The notes: generated from the sequence alone by a model not told the origin. Shown: positions 1-13,005, counted from the stretch's first letter. The stretch: DNA of 64,000 nucleotides from Symbiodinium natans (GCA_905221605.1 CAJNDS010002263.1:27501-91500); one strand, 5' to 3'. Numbers and translations: made by a program.

Positions 1-2929
1 CCTCGTCTGCGTGCAGTTCTTGCTTCCTAGGCGCATGCTGGAGACCCAGTAATACATTCGGTTGCGCTTCAGGTTTGTCAAATGAGGCATGAGCAGGAGT
101 AGCATGACCACCGCAGTAATGTAGCTGGCAGAGCAAAGATTTGACATGTTGGCGTGGCAAGCTACAGTAGACCCCTGCAAGCCCATGGAAATCGAGAAAG
201 CGGGCACATGTATTTGTACTTTGCCACCCAGCATCACGCCAAAGTGGGCTTGTGCCTTTCAAACGTCAACAATTGGCAACAGCAAGTGAAGCTGCGTAAA
301 TGACTTGACGCGCGAAATGAAGATCCCTCTGCATGCTAAAGTGCCGCCCTTGTATCTCTGGCCTCCAAGTACGGCTGCATGGCTGCTCAAGCGACTTGCG
401 GATGGACATGGCTACTTGGGCCGATGCAGTGTCCTGTAGCCACATGACGGGACACCGTGCTGGGGTTGGTTTTCCCCGAATGCAAATCCGGAGCGCGGCG
501 CGATGGTGTGCGCCTCTCGCCCCGAGACTGGTGGCAAATGTCTGGCAACGACTACTGGTCGTATTGGTCGTAGATGATGCACATGTCAAGGATCGCAAAT
601 AGCAGCGAAGATTGGCGAGGGTTGACATCCGCACATGTGTGGTACATGCTGTTTCAGAAGTGGTATGCGCACTCTTCTGGCAGCTACGGCAAGGAGTGTT
701 CGAAAACATGTTTGCATGTGCATCCAGGCCCCGTGCCCACAAGATCCTACAGGGTACCCCGAAGAATGGGACACCAGTGGCGCAGGGGCCCTCTTATGTG
801 TTTCCGCAGTTTTTGCAAGCTTGCGTGCAACGTCACTCAAGATATCTGTGTGCGTGCATTGACAAAGGCTGCGTGCCAACAGTGCGGGCGCACTTGGTTG
901 CGTGTAAGGCAATCATTGGTAGCATGTTTCAGAATCGCATGTGCATAGGTTGCCACACCTGGCATGACGGGAGCATCACGGCGCTACCAGACCCGCGCAA
1001 TTCCGATTGGTTATCATCGCAGTGGACGGTTCGCCACGCTGCTGTCAAGGCCGAGCCCGCGCCGGTCAGTGCTGCTTCCCATAGTTGCAACATGGCGTGG
1101 GTGGCGAGGACGGCCCAACCCCTTTTGGCACCAGCAGCCAGTACAATTCTGAGCAGGCCCGGCCCAGTCAGGCGACGGCAGAGGGTGTGAGGGACGATGT
1201 TGGTGGATGACAGGGTTCGTTTTTCACGGTGAGAACGATACGCCATACAGCTTGTGCAACTGCTTTCCACGAAGCACCTATCACAACTTGAGGGGAAGCA
1301 GTGGCCGAATACGGTCTAACCGAGCACCGGCGGCCCTGCGCGCCGCGGCTTGGGGTTGGACGCGTCGCTGGTGGGGCATGGTGTCTGTCGCCGTGCAGCA
1401 GGCGGTTGCCAGCACTGCCCTCCAACCGCCGCAGGCCACCAGCGTCGCGGGTCCACCGCTCGACCACATAGTCGACCTTGCCGAGGCCGAAGGACCGAGC
1501 AGCCTGCCGCTGCGACACCTGTCGTAGTTGTGCAGCCTGGGCCTTTTAGGCTCCTTATGACCCGCTGACGACACAAAGTGGGCAGGAGTAAAAAACCGCT
1601 TGAAAAAAAAAAACAGTGGGCGTGCAACAGGGCCCTCTCAACATCGTGTTCAAAGCCTTTTGCGCTGGGGATTACGGTCCTTGCTCACGGGACACGTTAT
1701 CACAAGTACAGGGTGCAATAGATATGGTGTTGAAAGACCGCGTGCCAGCACTCGCTTTATTTAATTCTGCAAGTGTGAATGGCCGAAGACGAGCCTGACC
1801 GCCACTCGACACATGGGTGGCAACGTTTCCCTCCGCGGATGGCAAAAGCAAACCCGCTATTTCTCTAGTTTTTTCACCCCGCCCCGCCCCGTGGCAGCGG
1901 GGCTCCAGTTTCAAGTGCGGCATAGTGCGGCCTTAAAATGAACAAACACAAACGAGCTGCCTCGCGATGTCAAGAAATATGATGAAATCTGAAAAGCTGC
2001 CAACAAGCAGCGTAACCATGTGCGAACAGCTGTTTGTGAGAGTTGGGGCGGTAGAATTTTGCTACGATTTCTGGGGAGGGCGTAGTTTTTTGTGTTTCGT
2101 CGTATTGCTTTCGCACATCGAAATTGTTGACGGTTGCGTGGGTGAAAACCGAGGTTCAGTGCAAACCACCATCACGTTCGACACGTCCGTTTTTTGTTTC
2201 CCAGATGTTGACCAGCCTCGTCTCGCTCGTCACCTTGGCGTCGTTTTCATCCAAACAGCTGACCATTGGGGTTGCCATCTTCGGAAGTGTTGCACGTGTA
2301 GCGTTCGATTTGCTTTCGCGTTTCCAAAATGCTGACCGTTTATGGCAGCATCCGGCAGCATGAGTCCTGAAATAACCTTTAACCATTCTAACCCAATTGC
2401 GGTCAGCATACACAAAATGAATCAAACGGTTAGGCAGCTAGGCCATGTCGCATCACAGTTTCAAACCAGTGCACGCTGAGTTTGACGCGCTGACATTTAG
2501 ACAATGTTGCGCGGGGGTTGTAGTGAGAAGAGCAGATGCAAAACGCGGCAACATGTTAAAACAAATTGTGCAGCATTCTGGCAGCCACATGTGCGACTTC
2601 AACAAGAGGCAAGGATTCGACGAGCAATCGCGTCCCAGGTCATTCCGACAAACAGTCTTGGTGGCTACACACGCGGGTCGAATGCAACAATGGAGGAGCA
2701 CGAAAACTTACTGCTACACCCCTCGCAAAAAAGCATCGACATGCATCGGCGATTGGAGCAATGCGCGGGCAATATCCTTAGCAACACGAGCCAGAAATCA
2801 AAATGGGGTGTACGACGGCCCAGTGCTTCACATGTTTTCACCAGTGGCAGCATTGCAAGGACAACGTCGGCTGGTGCAGTGCGCTAATTAGCACGACATG
2901 TATATGCAGCCGAAAAAAAGGATGTCGAT
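1..2929. other. No supported gene; GC-rich sequence
   Basis: I read both strands and found only short overlapping open frames with no recognisable domain, no consistent exon chain and no telomere-like tracts. Given the LINE debris immediately to the right, this is most likely old degenerate repeat DNA. That is inference; no motif proves it. Confidence 0.4.
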
Positions 2930-3664
2930 ATGCAGTGCGCCGGCACACACACGTCACGGCGTTCACATCTTCAGGCGGCGCGACTGTGCGCCAGTATGCT
3001 GTTCGCGCATTCTTTCAGCGCTTCGGAGCCCCAAGCCGCCAGGACGGAAGGCCAACTACCTGGGCTCCGGCCACGGCCAGCAGCGGCAGTGCAACAGCGG
3101 TGGGAGATAACAGGGCTGCCAGGCACAAAGGTGGTGGAGTGGTACTGGCGATGGCGGAAAGCGTGCTGTGCCCCTTGCTGGGCGGCCACCGACGGCCAGC
3201 CGCGCCCGAACCGAGCACACATGGCGACACACTGCGGGGATGGCAACGCGCCGCCGTGGCCTGCCAAAACAGGACAGCATGCGAGAGCCTCTTGTCTGAC
3301 CTCCTGTCTCAGGCGGGCCTTGGGGGCCGCGGGCTGTCATTGCGCCTTCGGCCACCTCACGGCCTTCCAAGAGTTGGAGAACACCGAGAAGGTGTGCACA
3401 GACGCTGGCCTCCAGTACCCGCCCATCGTGCTCGAAGCACAAGGTGGGCATTCCCGTGCAGCAGCCTCCTTCATCCACAGGCTCGCTGACGCGGTCGCCT
3501 CGGCGGAGGGCGCTGACACCAATTGGATACGGACACGCCTTTTTGAGCAGCTTGCGGTTGCGATTGCACGCGCCAATGTCAGAGCCGTCCGGCGTAGGAG
3601 AGACGTCACGGGCTCGTCGGCCTCCCATCTTGCCGCCCGTGCGGACCTCGCCGTCAGCCCGTGA
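2930..3664 (+). pseudogene. LINE (non-LTR retrotransposon) ORF fragment, C-terminal part, + strand
   Basis: The frame reads through about 244 codons. Its last third (roughly 3385-3610), with the motif PPIVLEAQGG followed by an alanine/arginine-rich helical tail ending ARANVRAVRRRR, resembles the C-terminal end of the LINE polyproteins abundant in dinoflagellate genomes. No catalytic reverse-transcriptase motif is present on this strand here, so only a 3' piece is retained. Its orientation is opposite to the larger LINE remnant at 4451-7030. Family assignment rests on recalled resemblance, not a search. The upstream part of the open frame may be non-coding GC-rich sequence. Confidence 0.5.
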
Positions 3665-4089
3665 GTGGGAGCGGCATGGGTGATTAGTTCTTGACTGGCT
3701 GGGCTTGACGCCGCGGTGCTAGGTTGGAAGCAATTGTCAGCTGTACATGTTCCTCGTTTTATCGGCATCTCCTCCTTCCCTCTCGGAGAGGTCAGACCAA
3801 TCCTCGGATCGTCGACTTTCCGGGGCTCCAGGGCAATTTTCGGTCACGTGGCCGAGTTAGCAATGTTGTCCTGAAGGGACTTGCGTCGCTCCAGCCCCGA
3901 CGGGCTTTGCTCGGGCAGGGTGGCCGGAGGCCCATGGAGGCCCCAAGCTTGCTCCAGCTTTCGTTGAGCTCGGTTGGGGGGTTTTTAGTCCACAGGCCCC
4001 ACGGTCAGCTAGTTCACGGTTGTCCTTACTGGGCACGAGGCGTGCTCGAAGTTCCTCATCCCAACCCGTTGCAAACCTGGCCTGGATGC

Positions 4090-4460
4090 ACTCGACAGCG
4101 GAGCGCCGCAAGCGCGACGCGTGGCCCTAACTGAGCGCGGGAGGCCCCGTTGCACGCGGCCACGGGTTATCTGACAGCACGAGCCAACCAAGCGTGGCAA
4201 TCGTGCCCCCAGATCGGCCCGCGCTACAGCGAGCTCGTGACCCTGCTGCGCGACGCACCACCAGGTATGCCCACAGTGCTCGATCGGACCTTGCTCGTGG
4301 TGGCCGAATGTTGAATGAAGCCCACGATGGCGGTCAGCACATCAGGACCTCACAACGGTGGCATCTTCAACGGCGCTGCCCGACGCACAGCTGCCACTGG
4401 CTGCCACTGGCGCCGGATGGCTACTTGACGGCAGCAGCGGAGCATGCTTTCTAGTCCACA
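4090..4460 (+). pseudogene. LINE N-terminal fragment, + strand, frameshifted
   Basis: Two short stretches in different frames resemble the N-terminal part of the same LINE family: one containing YSELVTLLRDAPPG (about 4230-4275), the other DGYLTAAAEHAF (about 4416-4452). The second motif recurs as DGYLTAAAQTAF in the minus-strand remnant near 6890, which ties the pieces to one family. A stop codon and a frame change separate the stretches, so this is a dead fragment. Confidence 0.45.
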
Positions 4461-7030
4461 TGTGTCCAGGTCGGGGCACATGTGTTCTCCGAGCCCGCGG
4501 GGAGGCGGCTGTCGGTGAATTGCTGAGCCTTGCGAGCCTGTGCCAGGTGGTCTCCCGAGGGAGGCGCGTCGCCATCGCCCTGCTCCGCGATTAATGCGAT
4601 TACAAGGGGGAGCTCCAGCAGTGAGGAGGCGTACGCGCGCTGCGCAGCCACCGCCAACAGTCCTATCCGTTTGTGGATGCTAGCTTGGCACGTGGCGGGT
4701 CTCAAGCGCGTGGGGGCCACACGAGCGCGGGCATCGGCGAGCAGACGGAGGCACGTGACCGTTTCCGCCGCCCGCCCACCTCCAGCCCAATGACGACCAG
4801 CTTGCAGCGGCGGGCTGCCAAGAGCTCCGGGTAGGTGTTTTGGCGCTTCCGCCGAGCCGCGGCCTCGCCTGGCTCGCGATCTGCCTTTGCTCGAGCCATG
4901 CCATCCCGTGAGATTCAGATAGATTCGGCTCACCTTCGTGGTGGCGACCAAGGCCATTTGCCAGTGCATCTGCTAGCGGTACATTAAGGTTCATGTCGCG
5001 GAGGAGGAAATTGTTGGCCACCCTGGCGCCTGCTTCGCGAGTGCGCCGCGCGGCCGCCCGCTCCAATGGCGCGCCGCGCGAGCCCAACACGCCTGCTATG
5101 GGGCAGGCCGTGCGATAGTCACCCCAGACGTCAAGGGCCCCGCCGCAATTGCAGCATCGCCAGAGGCGTCGGAGCAGCAGGATGCGCATACACTCACTTG
5201 GCATGCGCAACTCGGGTGCCGTGGGGCTCAGCGGGCACTGCCGTTAGCCAGGCCCCCGCATGCGGCCCAGCCTGCGAACGCAGAAGCGCAGAGGCTGCTG
5301 GCGGCAGGGATGGCAAGAGCACGCTGTGCCAACCTTCGGCCTGGAGGAGGCTGCGAGCGTCACCCGCGATTGGTAAGCTGGGCGCATTTCCACCTCCTGC
5401 GACCAAGCAGTCAACGCAGGAAGCGGCGAACTCAGGCACTCCGCCAGGGGCCGGTCCCCGCGCCACACGTCCGTGCCCTGCTCGGCCACTCTCGGTGGTG
5501 GCGGGGCCCCTACTGGGCTGTAGACACGGGTTTTGCCCACATTGGAAGCGATGCCGCACTCGTCTTCGATGTGGTGAACCACCACATCGCGGCACTCCCT
5601 GGCACGGTCCCAATTGGTGAATAAGAATGACGAGGAGGCTCTCGGAGGGTGCGAGGGCCGAGGCCGCGCTGCTCAAGGCACCATGCTGGCCGAGCGCGTG
5701 CAGGGCAGGGGCCACGGGTCTCCTTGTTCGCAGCCCTCGCCCTGCCAAACCTCTCTCCCACCATAGGTACGTGGATGTGTCGCCATACCACATGCGCACA
5801 AAAAGGAACCAGCTTCGGCACGCAGGAGTTCAGCGGACAAGAAAGCCGCCCGGGACATGCTGTCGTAAGCATTTCGCCCGTCCAGCGACACGACTACTGC
5901 ATCCGGCCGCATATCGAGCGACGCGCGAACGTGAGCCGCCAAGGCATCAGTACCGGCCCGAGCCTTGAGCGCGAACTGGTATGGGCGTGTAGCTTCGAAT
6001 GTGTCGGCCCAGCCTTGAGCCAGAGCGCCCGAGACTAGTCGACGGAAGACGTCGCCTGTTGCGATCCCGCGGGCCCCGCCTCCGGGCTTTTGAAGCGCGG
6101 TGACACGCGCCAATGCCAGGCCGCAAGGACCGAGTTGGACCTTGTGAGTGGGCGTCCGCGTCTGGGCTTGCGGAGCTGAGGCGGACGTTTGGCCGGATCG
6201 GTCAACGCGCGCCACGTGGCGTCGTCTCCCAGAAAAAAAGCTCCGCGGCCGTCAACATGTGCCCTGGACAACTCTCCACACGGACTCGAGCGCACGCCTG
6301 CGCAGGGCGGCTCTGCGCCACCATCCTCATCCTGCGCGGCCCGCAGCAAGCGCAGCCAGTCGCCTTGCTCAAAAGCCCCACCCCTCGCCAGCAGCAGGTC
6401 ACGTCCCTGTGCTCCCCTCTCGTCCGGCCTAGCGAGCAGTATGCGAGGCGCCAGCAAAACAGTCGCCGGGCGCGGCAAGCAGGGAGTCCCGCGGGGTTGC
6501 TCGCTTCGCGGATGCGGGTGAGGGCAGCGACCAGCGCTCTTCGCACGGCAGCGCGCGTGAAGGGCGGCACATCTTGCAGAGTAGGCACGGGCCGGCGCAA
6601 CTCCGTATTCAGGTCAACGCCATCCAATGTTGCCCAGGCCTCCTCGGGCAGCACGGCTACGTCTACGTGCTGCGAGTACTCCTCGTGCTCCTGGGTGGTG
6701 ACGCCGGCTGGACTTTGGGCATCACCCGCTCGGCCGCGACGCCGTCCTCGCCCGCGGCCACAGCGGCCCCGGCCGCGGCTCGGGGCGGGGGACGGTGGCC
6801 CGTTGTTGCGGCCCAGAGCCGCGCGAAAATCCGCCGCCAGAGCTGGCGCCGTAGCAGCAACAACCACGCCCCCGTACTGTTCGAGGAACGCCGTTTGCGC
6901 CGCTGCTGTGAGGTAGCCGTCCGAGGCCTGGCAAAGCAGCACGGCCGAGGCCAGGGGGAGCGGCCCTGCTGGCAGCGCAAACAACCGGGCTGCCGCAGCA
7001 TCCACGTCCTCCCGCCCGTCGCACGCGCCC
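4451..7030 (-). pseudogene. Decayed LINE with reverse-transcriptase domain, minus strand
   Basis: Read on the minus strand from about 7030 down, successive frames give the parts of one LINE polyprotein. There is an N-terminal region (DGYLTAAA, then PTLQDVPPFTRAAVRRAL). The reverse-transcriptase fingers/palm lie at about 6215-5673, with the motif-A-like VVVSLDGRNAYDSMSR and the QGEGCEQGDP segment. A continuation lies near 5585-5450 (IASNVGKTRVYSPVG), and a cysteine-rich tail near 5150 (CNCGGALDVWGDYRTAC) is followed by EAGARVANNFLLRDMNLNVP. At least four frame changes are needed to connect these, so it cannot be functional. The conserved order shows a single ancestral copy rather than random debris. 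It is a non-LTR (target-primed) element remnant; the family name is uncertain. Confidence 0.75.
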
Positions 7031-7040
7031 GCCGTAACGG

Positions 7041-7275
7041 TTTGTAGTACAAGCTTCGTACTGGAATCGATCTTTCCGCGACCCGGCCGAATTTTCATTG
7101 CTTTGCAGTGCAAGCTTAGTACTGGAATCGACGTTCCTGCAACCCGGATTTTCATTGATATGTAGTCCAAGCTTAGTGCTGGAATCGACGTTGCCGTCAC
7201 CAGGCTGGATTTTTTCATTGATTATCATTGATTTGTAGTACAAGCTTGGTACTGGAAGTGAAGTTTCCGTGAGCC
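7041..7275. repeat. Four-copy imperfect tandem repeat with palindromic core
   Basis: Four copies start near 7042, 7102, 7160 and 7231. Each has a core like AGTACAAGCTTCGTACTGG, where AGTAC and GTACT flank AAGCTT, followed by AATCGA and an ATTTTCATTG segment. Spacing is about 58-71 bp. The array sits just upstream, in LINE orientation, of the LINE remnant's N-terminal region. Confidence 0.75.
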
Positions 7276-7374
7276 GGTTCAACAACATTATCGTTTTTTC
7301 ATTTCATCGGTTTCCAAGAAAAACCTCTATCCAACAGGGCCCCGCCAATGCATAACGAAGAGGCGCGGGGTTAT

Positions 7375-7900
7375 TGCACAACCCCACTTTGCCTGCAGGC
7401 GGGGTGAGGGGGGGGGGGGCGGGAATGCGTTGTTGCTGGCAGGTGGGAAGGGGGCTGCGTTTTCCAGACCTCCTAAAACGCATTTTGCTGGCAGGCAGTT
7501 TGGGGGGTGGGGGGGTGGGGGCAGGCGGAATGCATTTTAAAAAGAGGGAATTTTCCAGAGCTTCCAAAACGTACTTAAATTTGCTTGCAGGCGGGAGTGA
7601 GGGAAAGCGTTTTCCGGGCCTTCCAAAACGCATGTTGCTGGCAGGTGGGAAGGGGGGGGGGGGGGGCGGGCTGCGTTTTCCAGGCCTCCTAAAACGCATT
7701 TGGCTGGCAGGCGAGAGTTTGGGGGCGGAGGGGCGGGGGGGGGGGGGGGGGCAGGCGGAATGCATTTTAGGGCGTCCAAAACGCACTTTGCTTGCAGGCG
7801 GGAGTGGGGCGGGAATGTGGGAAGGAGGGGGGGGGGCTTGCAGGCAGGGAACGGCGGAATGCATTTGGCTTGTAGGCGGGGAGAGGCGGTTGTTTGCGTA
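7375..7900. repeat. G-rich minisatellite with poly-G runs
   Basis: An approximately 80-110 bp unit recurs. It contains GCTGGCAGGCG, long G runs, and TTTTCCAGGCCTCCTAAAACGCATTT. Several copies carry 10-18 consecutive G. The apparent long proline/glycine open frames on both strands are by-products of the repeat. The + strand could form G-quadruplexes. Confidence 0.8.
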
Positions 7901-10900
7901 GAAGCTTTTCAACCGGCTTTGGCCCGGAAGGATTGTGCAATTACGTGGGGGGGGGGGGTGCTGGTTATAATTACGTTCTGGGATTTGGATTGTGCAATTA
8001 CAGGGGGTTTATTAACATGAGGTCAACATTACTGGGGAGTTCAGAACTTCTTTTGTACATAGATGGTTGGAAACGCACAACCTTGAACTGCAGCCGGAGG
8101 AGTGAACGTGAAGGGGGCAGCCGAGCGGGACATGTAGGATTTTGTTTTGCAAATCGCTTCTGTAGCGACGGAGTGTGTGTGTGTGTGTGCTCGTTTAGCA
8201 TGGCAGAGTTAGTTTGGATATTTGAATAGCATGCTCGTTTGCCTACCTGCTTGTTGAAGGACACTGCCACTGTTTGGTTCAGGCGTGTATCTAGCTGTGC
8301 CCTCCGCCGCTCACTTGTTTCTTCCATGGATCGACGTGGTCTGCGGCCGTTGCGAGCGCGAGCTGAAAAGGCGGAAAAGGGTTTTGATCACCGCGTCTCA
8401 GATCAAGTCCGGCTTCCACATGGTGTTTCTACATCCGTGTTATTTTGGTGAAGCGTGTCTTGGGAAGGATTCCCTGCAAAACCTCTGCAAGCAGCCACCT
8501 GCGAGGATGTTGATGCGTGTTATATTGCCACATGTCTTGCTGGGAGATGTGAGGGGTGTGCCGCTTGTGGAAATGGGTAGGACGGTTTGGCCTTGGCAAG
8601 ATGACCTGCCTGAACCTTGGAATGCCCTTGATGTAGGTGGAGAAACGATGTGATGGACGACATTGCCAAAAGCAAAATATCCAACCGTAATTTTCTGAAG
8701 GTCTCAGGAGGGGCCTCGCCTGCGTGGGCAGCGACAGGCAAGTCGCAAAGTCAAATGGCCCTGAGCTTGGAAGATTAGTGGGCGGCACATGGAAGGGCCC
8801 TTAGTCCATCCACCAGGTGCTTGCCGGAAGTATGTGAAGACCCCATCCAGGCGTCAAGATCTGGTGCTTTGATTGCTTAAGCGCCCTGCTGTAGTCGTTT
8901 CGCGTTACCCATCGCTACCCTGTGTTTTGGGACGAAGGAGTCGCCAGCGAAGTGCCGGAAGATCGAGGACAATGGGCAACTCACAACGAACGTGTATTTA
9001 ATGGGGTATGGCCAGACAGCCGCCTTGCCCGGTTCGAACATTGCAGGGATGCGCAGAACAAGTCAGAAGTGTATTCACTATATGTCTAAACACACCTTCC
9101 TTGCGAGATGTCGCCTGCCACGCGCTGTTAAAGTCGGAGCGCAGGAACCGGCGCAACCGATGGTGGCAATGAAGGCGAAAGAGGTCACCAGCCTGAGAAA
9201 TCTGCACATCGCCAATCACGTTGTGGTATGCTGTGGCTGGCCAGATTGCTGGCCTGGATGCCAGGAAGTCATGCACGGAAGATTGCGCTGGGATGAGAAG
9301 GAGCGGGGGTAGTTGCAGCATGTTATCCGCTTCACTTTGTTGGTTGCAATTGTACTCTCAACAAACGTTCAAGCTCAACGTTGGAGGTTTCGCGCGTTTT
9401 GGAAGCAATGTTCTTGGGCCGGTTCAAGATCTCAACATGATTTAGAAAACATGGGTGCCAGGATCGAAGGTTCTTGTTCGCTTTCAAGCTTGCCGACGGC
9501 AAAAGCGTGAACTTTCAGACCACGTGCAAAGCCGTTTCTGGGATTGCAGTGAGCATGCATGGCATGTTGACGCCCCTTCGTGTGATGATAGCTTTAGAAG
9601 ATTTTAGAAGTGCAGCGTGGCCAGCATCCAATGGCAGGCGTTTCGCTTTCGCTTTGCGGACGTAAGAAGGTAGCTGGAGCAGCAGTCATCAAGCACTTAT
9701 AACACACTGATGATGCCTGGTGACCTTAGTGCATTGGATGCTGCGGCTGCAACCGTTGCTTTGGCATGTACGTTTGAACCTTGTTTGTCAATTGCATGTC
9801 TGTTTACAATGTCTCGTGGCAACAGCGCTTGAAACGAGGCAGGAAGCAAAGAAGCCGCCGAACGCATCTGTCGCCTTTGCCAGGAGAAGCTGGCTGGTTG
9901 CATGTGTCGGTGTTTCAATTTAATGGTGCTGAAGCTGTGTTCGACGGATGCCGTCGTGATCCGCAGGGTAAGCAGTAAGTTTGAGTGGCAGCTCTTGACG
10001 ACCAAAATATGTGCAATTTGTACGTGTTCTTTGAGCTTGTCCTGAGGTGGTAACTTCCCATAAAACAGAGATGCTCAAGCCTTAGCAGCTTTAGGGCGCA
10101 AACCCCAAACCTGAAGAAGGAGACCTCTACATCCCCGAGCCTGACCTACTAGTTCTTCACCGGAAATGAGGGAATTACCTGACGTTACCCTTTTCCTGAC
10201 CCTTAGGGGACCAGAAGGCCGATTTACAACATAGGCGGCTCGTTCATCTCCCTCAGTTTTGGTTCGCACCGCACGCACAGCAAAGGTTTCAGACTGGAGC
10301 CAGCAAGAGCGAAGCAGTGCCCCCAAAGGGCAGCAATGAAAGCGGTTTCAATCTTTGCCGTGGGCTCGTGCTGGACCATGCAATGAAGGGTTTAAGGCTT
10401 CGTGATTCTGATTCTATTCTATCGGTTCTATTCTATGCCCATGCATTCTTGTTTGGTATTCAGATTGCTGAAGCTTTGCCGAGCTGGATCCTTTGCAGAC
10501 TGTTGAAGTCCAAGGTTTCTGCATACAGAGACGAGCTGTACAAGGCTTTGATGCTTTACTGTAGGTTGAAGCCGCGAATGCTTGCGCGCAGGCTGTCGAG
10601 CTGTAGGGTGCCCTATGGCAAAGCTGTCCCCCCCCCTCCACCGCAACCGAAAAGCAGGAAGCATGCAAAGCCGACACCCCGATCAAATTGGAGGCCCAAG
10701 CGGGATGTGGGGTTGAGCATCTATTTCTTTTGTTAGAACAAGTGCAGACCACGATCAGTGTCTCCTCATGCAAAGAGATGATATGAGGAGGCCTGGGTTG
10801 TGGCATGTGCATGCCGTGCATTTGCCAGGCTCAAGGTGAGAAGAACGAGGGTTGGCCAACGGAGGAGCCAACCAAGATCAAGGACCGATGTGACATGATA

Positions 10901-12590
10901 CACATGACCCGTACACAGCTGCAGCTGCACAGGGTGTGTATCCTCGTGTGCGTGTGCATTTACGCAAAGGCATCTGCAGGCTTAGTGTGTGAAGCTCCTT
11001 TCGCGCACTGCGAGGACTGCAAGGGTTTGGGCGCGCACCTCTTCTGGTGCTTTGCCATGGAGGTGCTGGCAGGCTTGCTGTGCATATCTCTGCGTATTGC
11101 CCTTGTCGGTCCTCATGTCTGCTGCAAGTTTCGCTTGCAATCTCAGATCGCTAGACCTAGTGTATACCTGGTGCAAGTGGTGAGGCTCGACAGGTCCCCT
11201 CCCAGCACGGCGCTTGCAAGCCACGCTGCCCCGCAAGGTCCACTCAGGGCTGTGGTGGCTATACTTGGAGAACACTTGCGGTTTCTGGCTTGAGCATTGC
11301 TTCCCTTTTCCGCACTTGCGGTCGGAGTAGTCTCCTCACCCTCACTGAGTCGCGGGATTCACGGGTCTGGCGACAGGTCGTTTGGCGGGCCTTTCGGGGT
11401 GCCAAGCATGTCCTTGGAGCCAAGGCTGATTGGGAGGCCCTCTGTGAAGTTCGGGATGACTTGCATTGCTGTGGTGTTATAGTATCAAAGGATTTACTGT
11501 CCTGAGATCCTATAAAAAAATAGTACATATGAGAGGGCTGAGGGTTGAAAGGGGCCGCGGTGAAGTGAAGGGCTGCTGTCCCGGAGCTTCGCCGACGCGA
11601 CTTTGGCCATGAGGGTTTTGAGTTTACACGTTTTCAGTGGTCGCGCTTCGGCATAAGGGGAAAGAGATTAGACATGCGATCGTTGGCTTCAAGCGCTTTC
11701 CAATCGACTTTGGAAAGAAGTGGCACGCTGCGCAAGCAACCCCAGCGGTCGCAAACCAGGGAGCAAGGTCAGGGAGAAGTGCGACAGGCGCATTGAAGTC
11801 GTGTTTTCGACCAACCCCGGCGGCCGCATCCAGGAAGCAAAGTTGGGTCACGGTAAAGATGTCACGATTTTGTGACCAGTTTCTAGTGCCAGCTACATGG
11901 GCTCCAGGTGCCATCTAACGATCATGCCGCTGCATGGGCATGGGCATGAATGCGCCGGTCATTGCCACGCAGTGGTAACATTGACATATATTGACATAAT
12001 CATCGTAACATGGAGGTAATCATCATGAGGGCCTGGATGCGCTGCCCATTTCCGTCGTCATCGTGCGGGCATGGATGCTCTGGCGCGTGCATGCAGTGGT
12101 ATCATGGACGTGCGCCTGAGCAAGCTAGGACGTTGCTTTTTGTGCCACAAGCCGAAGACAACAAGCTTCGAAAACCTTCATAGGTCAGGAATTCTTTGCA
12201 CATGAAGTATCAATAAGAGTGAAGAAGAAAACCCACTACAGCAAGCCCTGCTGCTTTCTCTTTCCAGTAGTTGGTTCACTGCGCAGTTGCACTCCTGCTT
12301 AGATGTCCTTCAGGTTTCCCCTCCTCTGTATCTGCTCGAGCTGGAATAATCTCACGGGTTCAGGAAGATTCGGGTTTCGGAGATTAGCAGGTGTAAAGGC
12401 TTGAGGGCAAATTTGGCCCGGAGCCGCCAGAATGCCGTGTTTCTTTGATTCCGGAGACGAGGGATCAGGAAGTCCCGCGTTCCGATGGGGCAATCGGGTG
12501 TGCTCCTGAAACCAAGCGTTGAAGAGGCGCCGCTCTGTGAGGCTTTGACCGTCTTAGACTTGAAGTGCTTCTATCTTCAACGCTAATTTT
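7901..12590. other. No supported gene; includes a short GT microsatellite
   Basis: Apart from a (GT)n run near 8174-8190, I see no domain, no exon chain and few telomere-like motifs. Open frames such as 8285-8653 (+) and 10317-10736 (+) have no recognisable content and overlap equally long frames on the other strand. A gene without recognisable homology cannot be excluded. Confidence 0.35.
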
Positions 12591-12751
12591 CCTAACTGCC
12601 CTAATCCCTAAGTCTCCTATAAACCCCCTAAACCCTGAAATGCTTCTGCCAGGGCATCCGGGCAGTGTGGGCGACCCAATGGTGGGCACAGGCCGCACTT
12701 CCATTCTCGGTCTTTTCGGTCGTGTCGGATTCTGCACAGAGGGCTGCGCCC

Positions 12752-12918
12752 GAAACCCTAAACCCTGAACCCTAAACCCTAAACCCTAAACCCTAAACCC
12801 TAAACCCTAAATCCTAAACCCTAAACCCTAAACCCTAAACCCTAAGCCAAAAACCCTTTGCCAGTATGAGAGTCGAAACCCTAAACCCTAAACGCTAAAC
12901 CCCCCCTAAACCCTCCTT
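12752..12918 (+). repeat. CCCTAAA telomere-like tract before a candidate 3' splice site
   Basis: Near-perfect CCCTAAA heptamers run from 12752 to 12845. After a short unrelated insert, more degenerate copies continue to 12918. The tract ends about 8 nt before the acceptor-like TTGCTTCAG at 12918-12926. A weaker C-type patch lies at 12592-12637. Confidence 0.9.
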
Positions 12919-12926
12919 TGCTTCAG

Positions 12927-13005
12927 GAGCATCTTCCGGGAGTCAAGCGGGCCTTGGCCTCGCGTGGCTCCAGGCTTCATCTGGCAGATGTAGTCGACAG
13001 CTCAG
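12927..13005 (+). CDS. Candidate exon, product unknown
   Basis: The segment follows the acceptor CTTCAG|GAG and is open, beginning EHLPGVKRALASRGSR and continuing LHLAD. It is flanked by a CCCTAAA tract on the left and a TTTAGGG tract on the right, the arrangement seen around other candidate exons. Its 3' boundary is not clear and I do not recognise the peptide. Confidence 0.35.

Noticed and set aside
7304-7912. Proline-rich (−) and glycine-rich (+) frames
   Set aside because: Generated by the G-rich minisatellite; open on both strands at once.
10317-10736. 139-codon + frame as a gene
   Set aside because: No domain, overlapped by a similar-length minus frame, no splice or tract context like the genes to the right.
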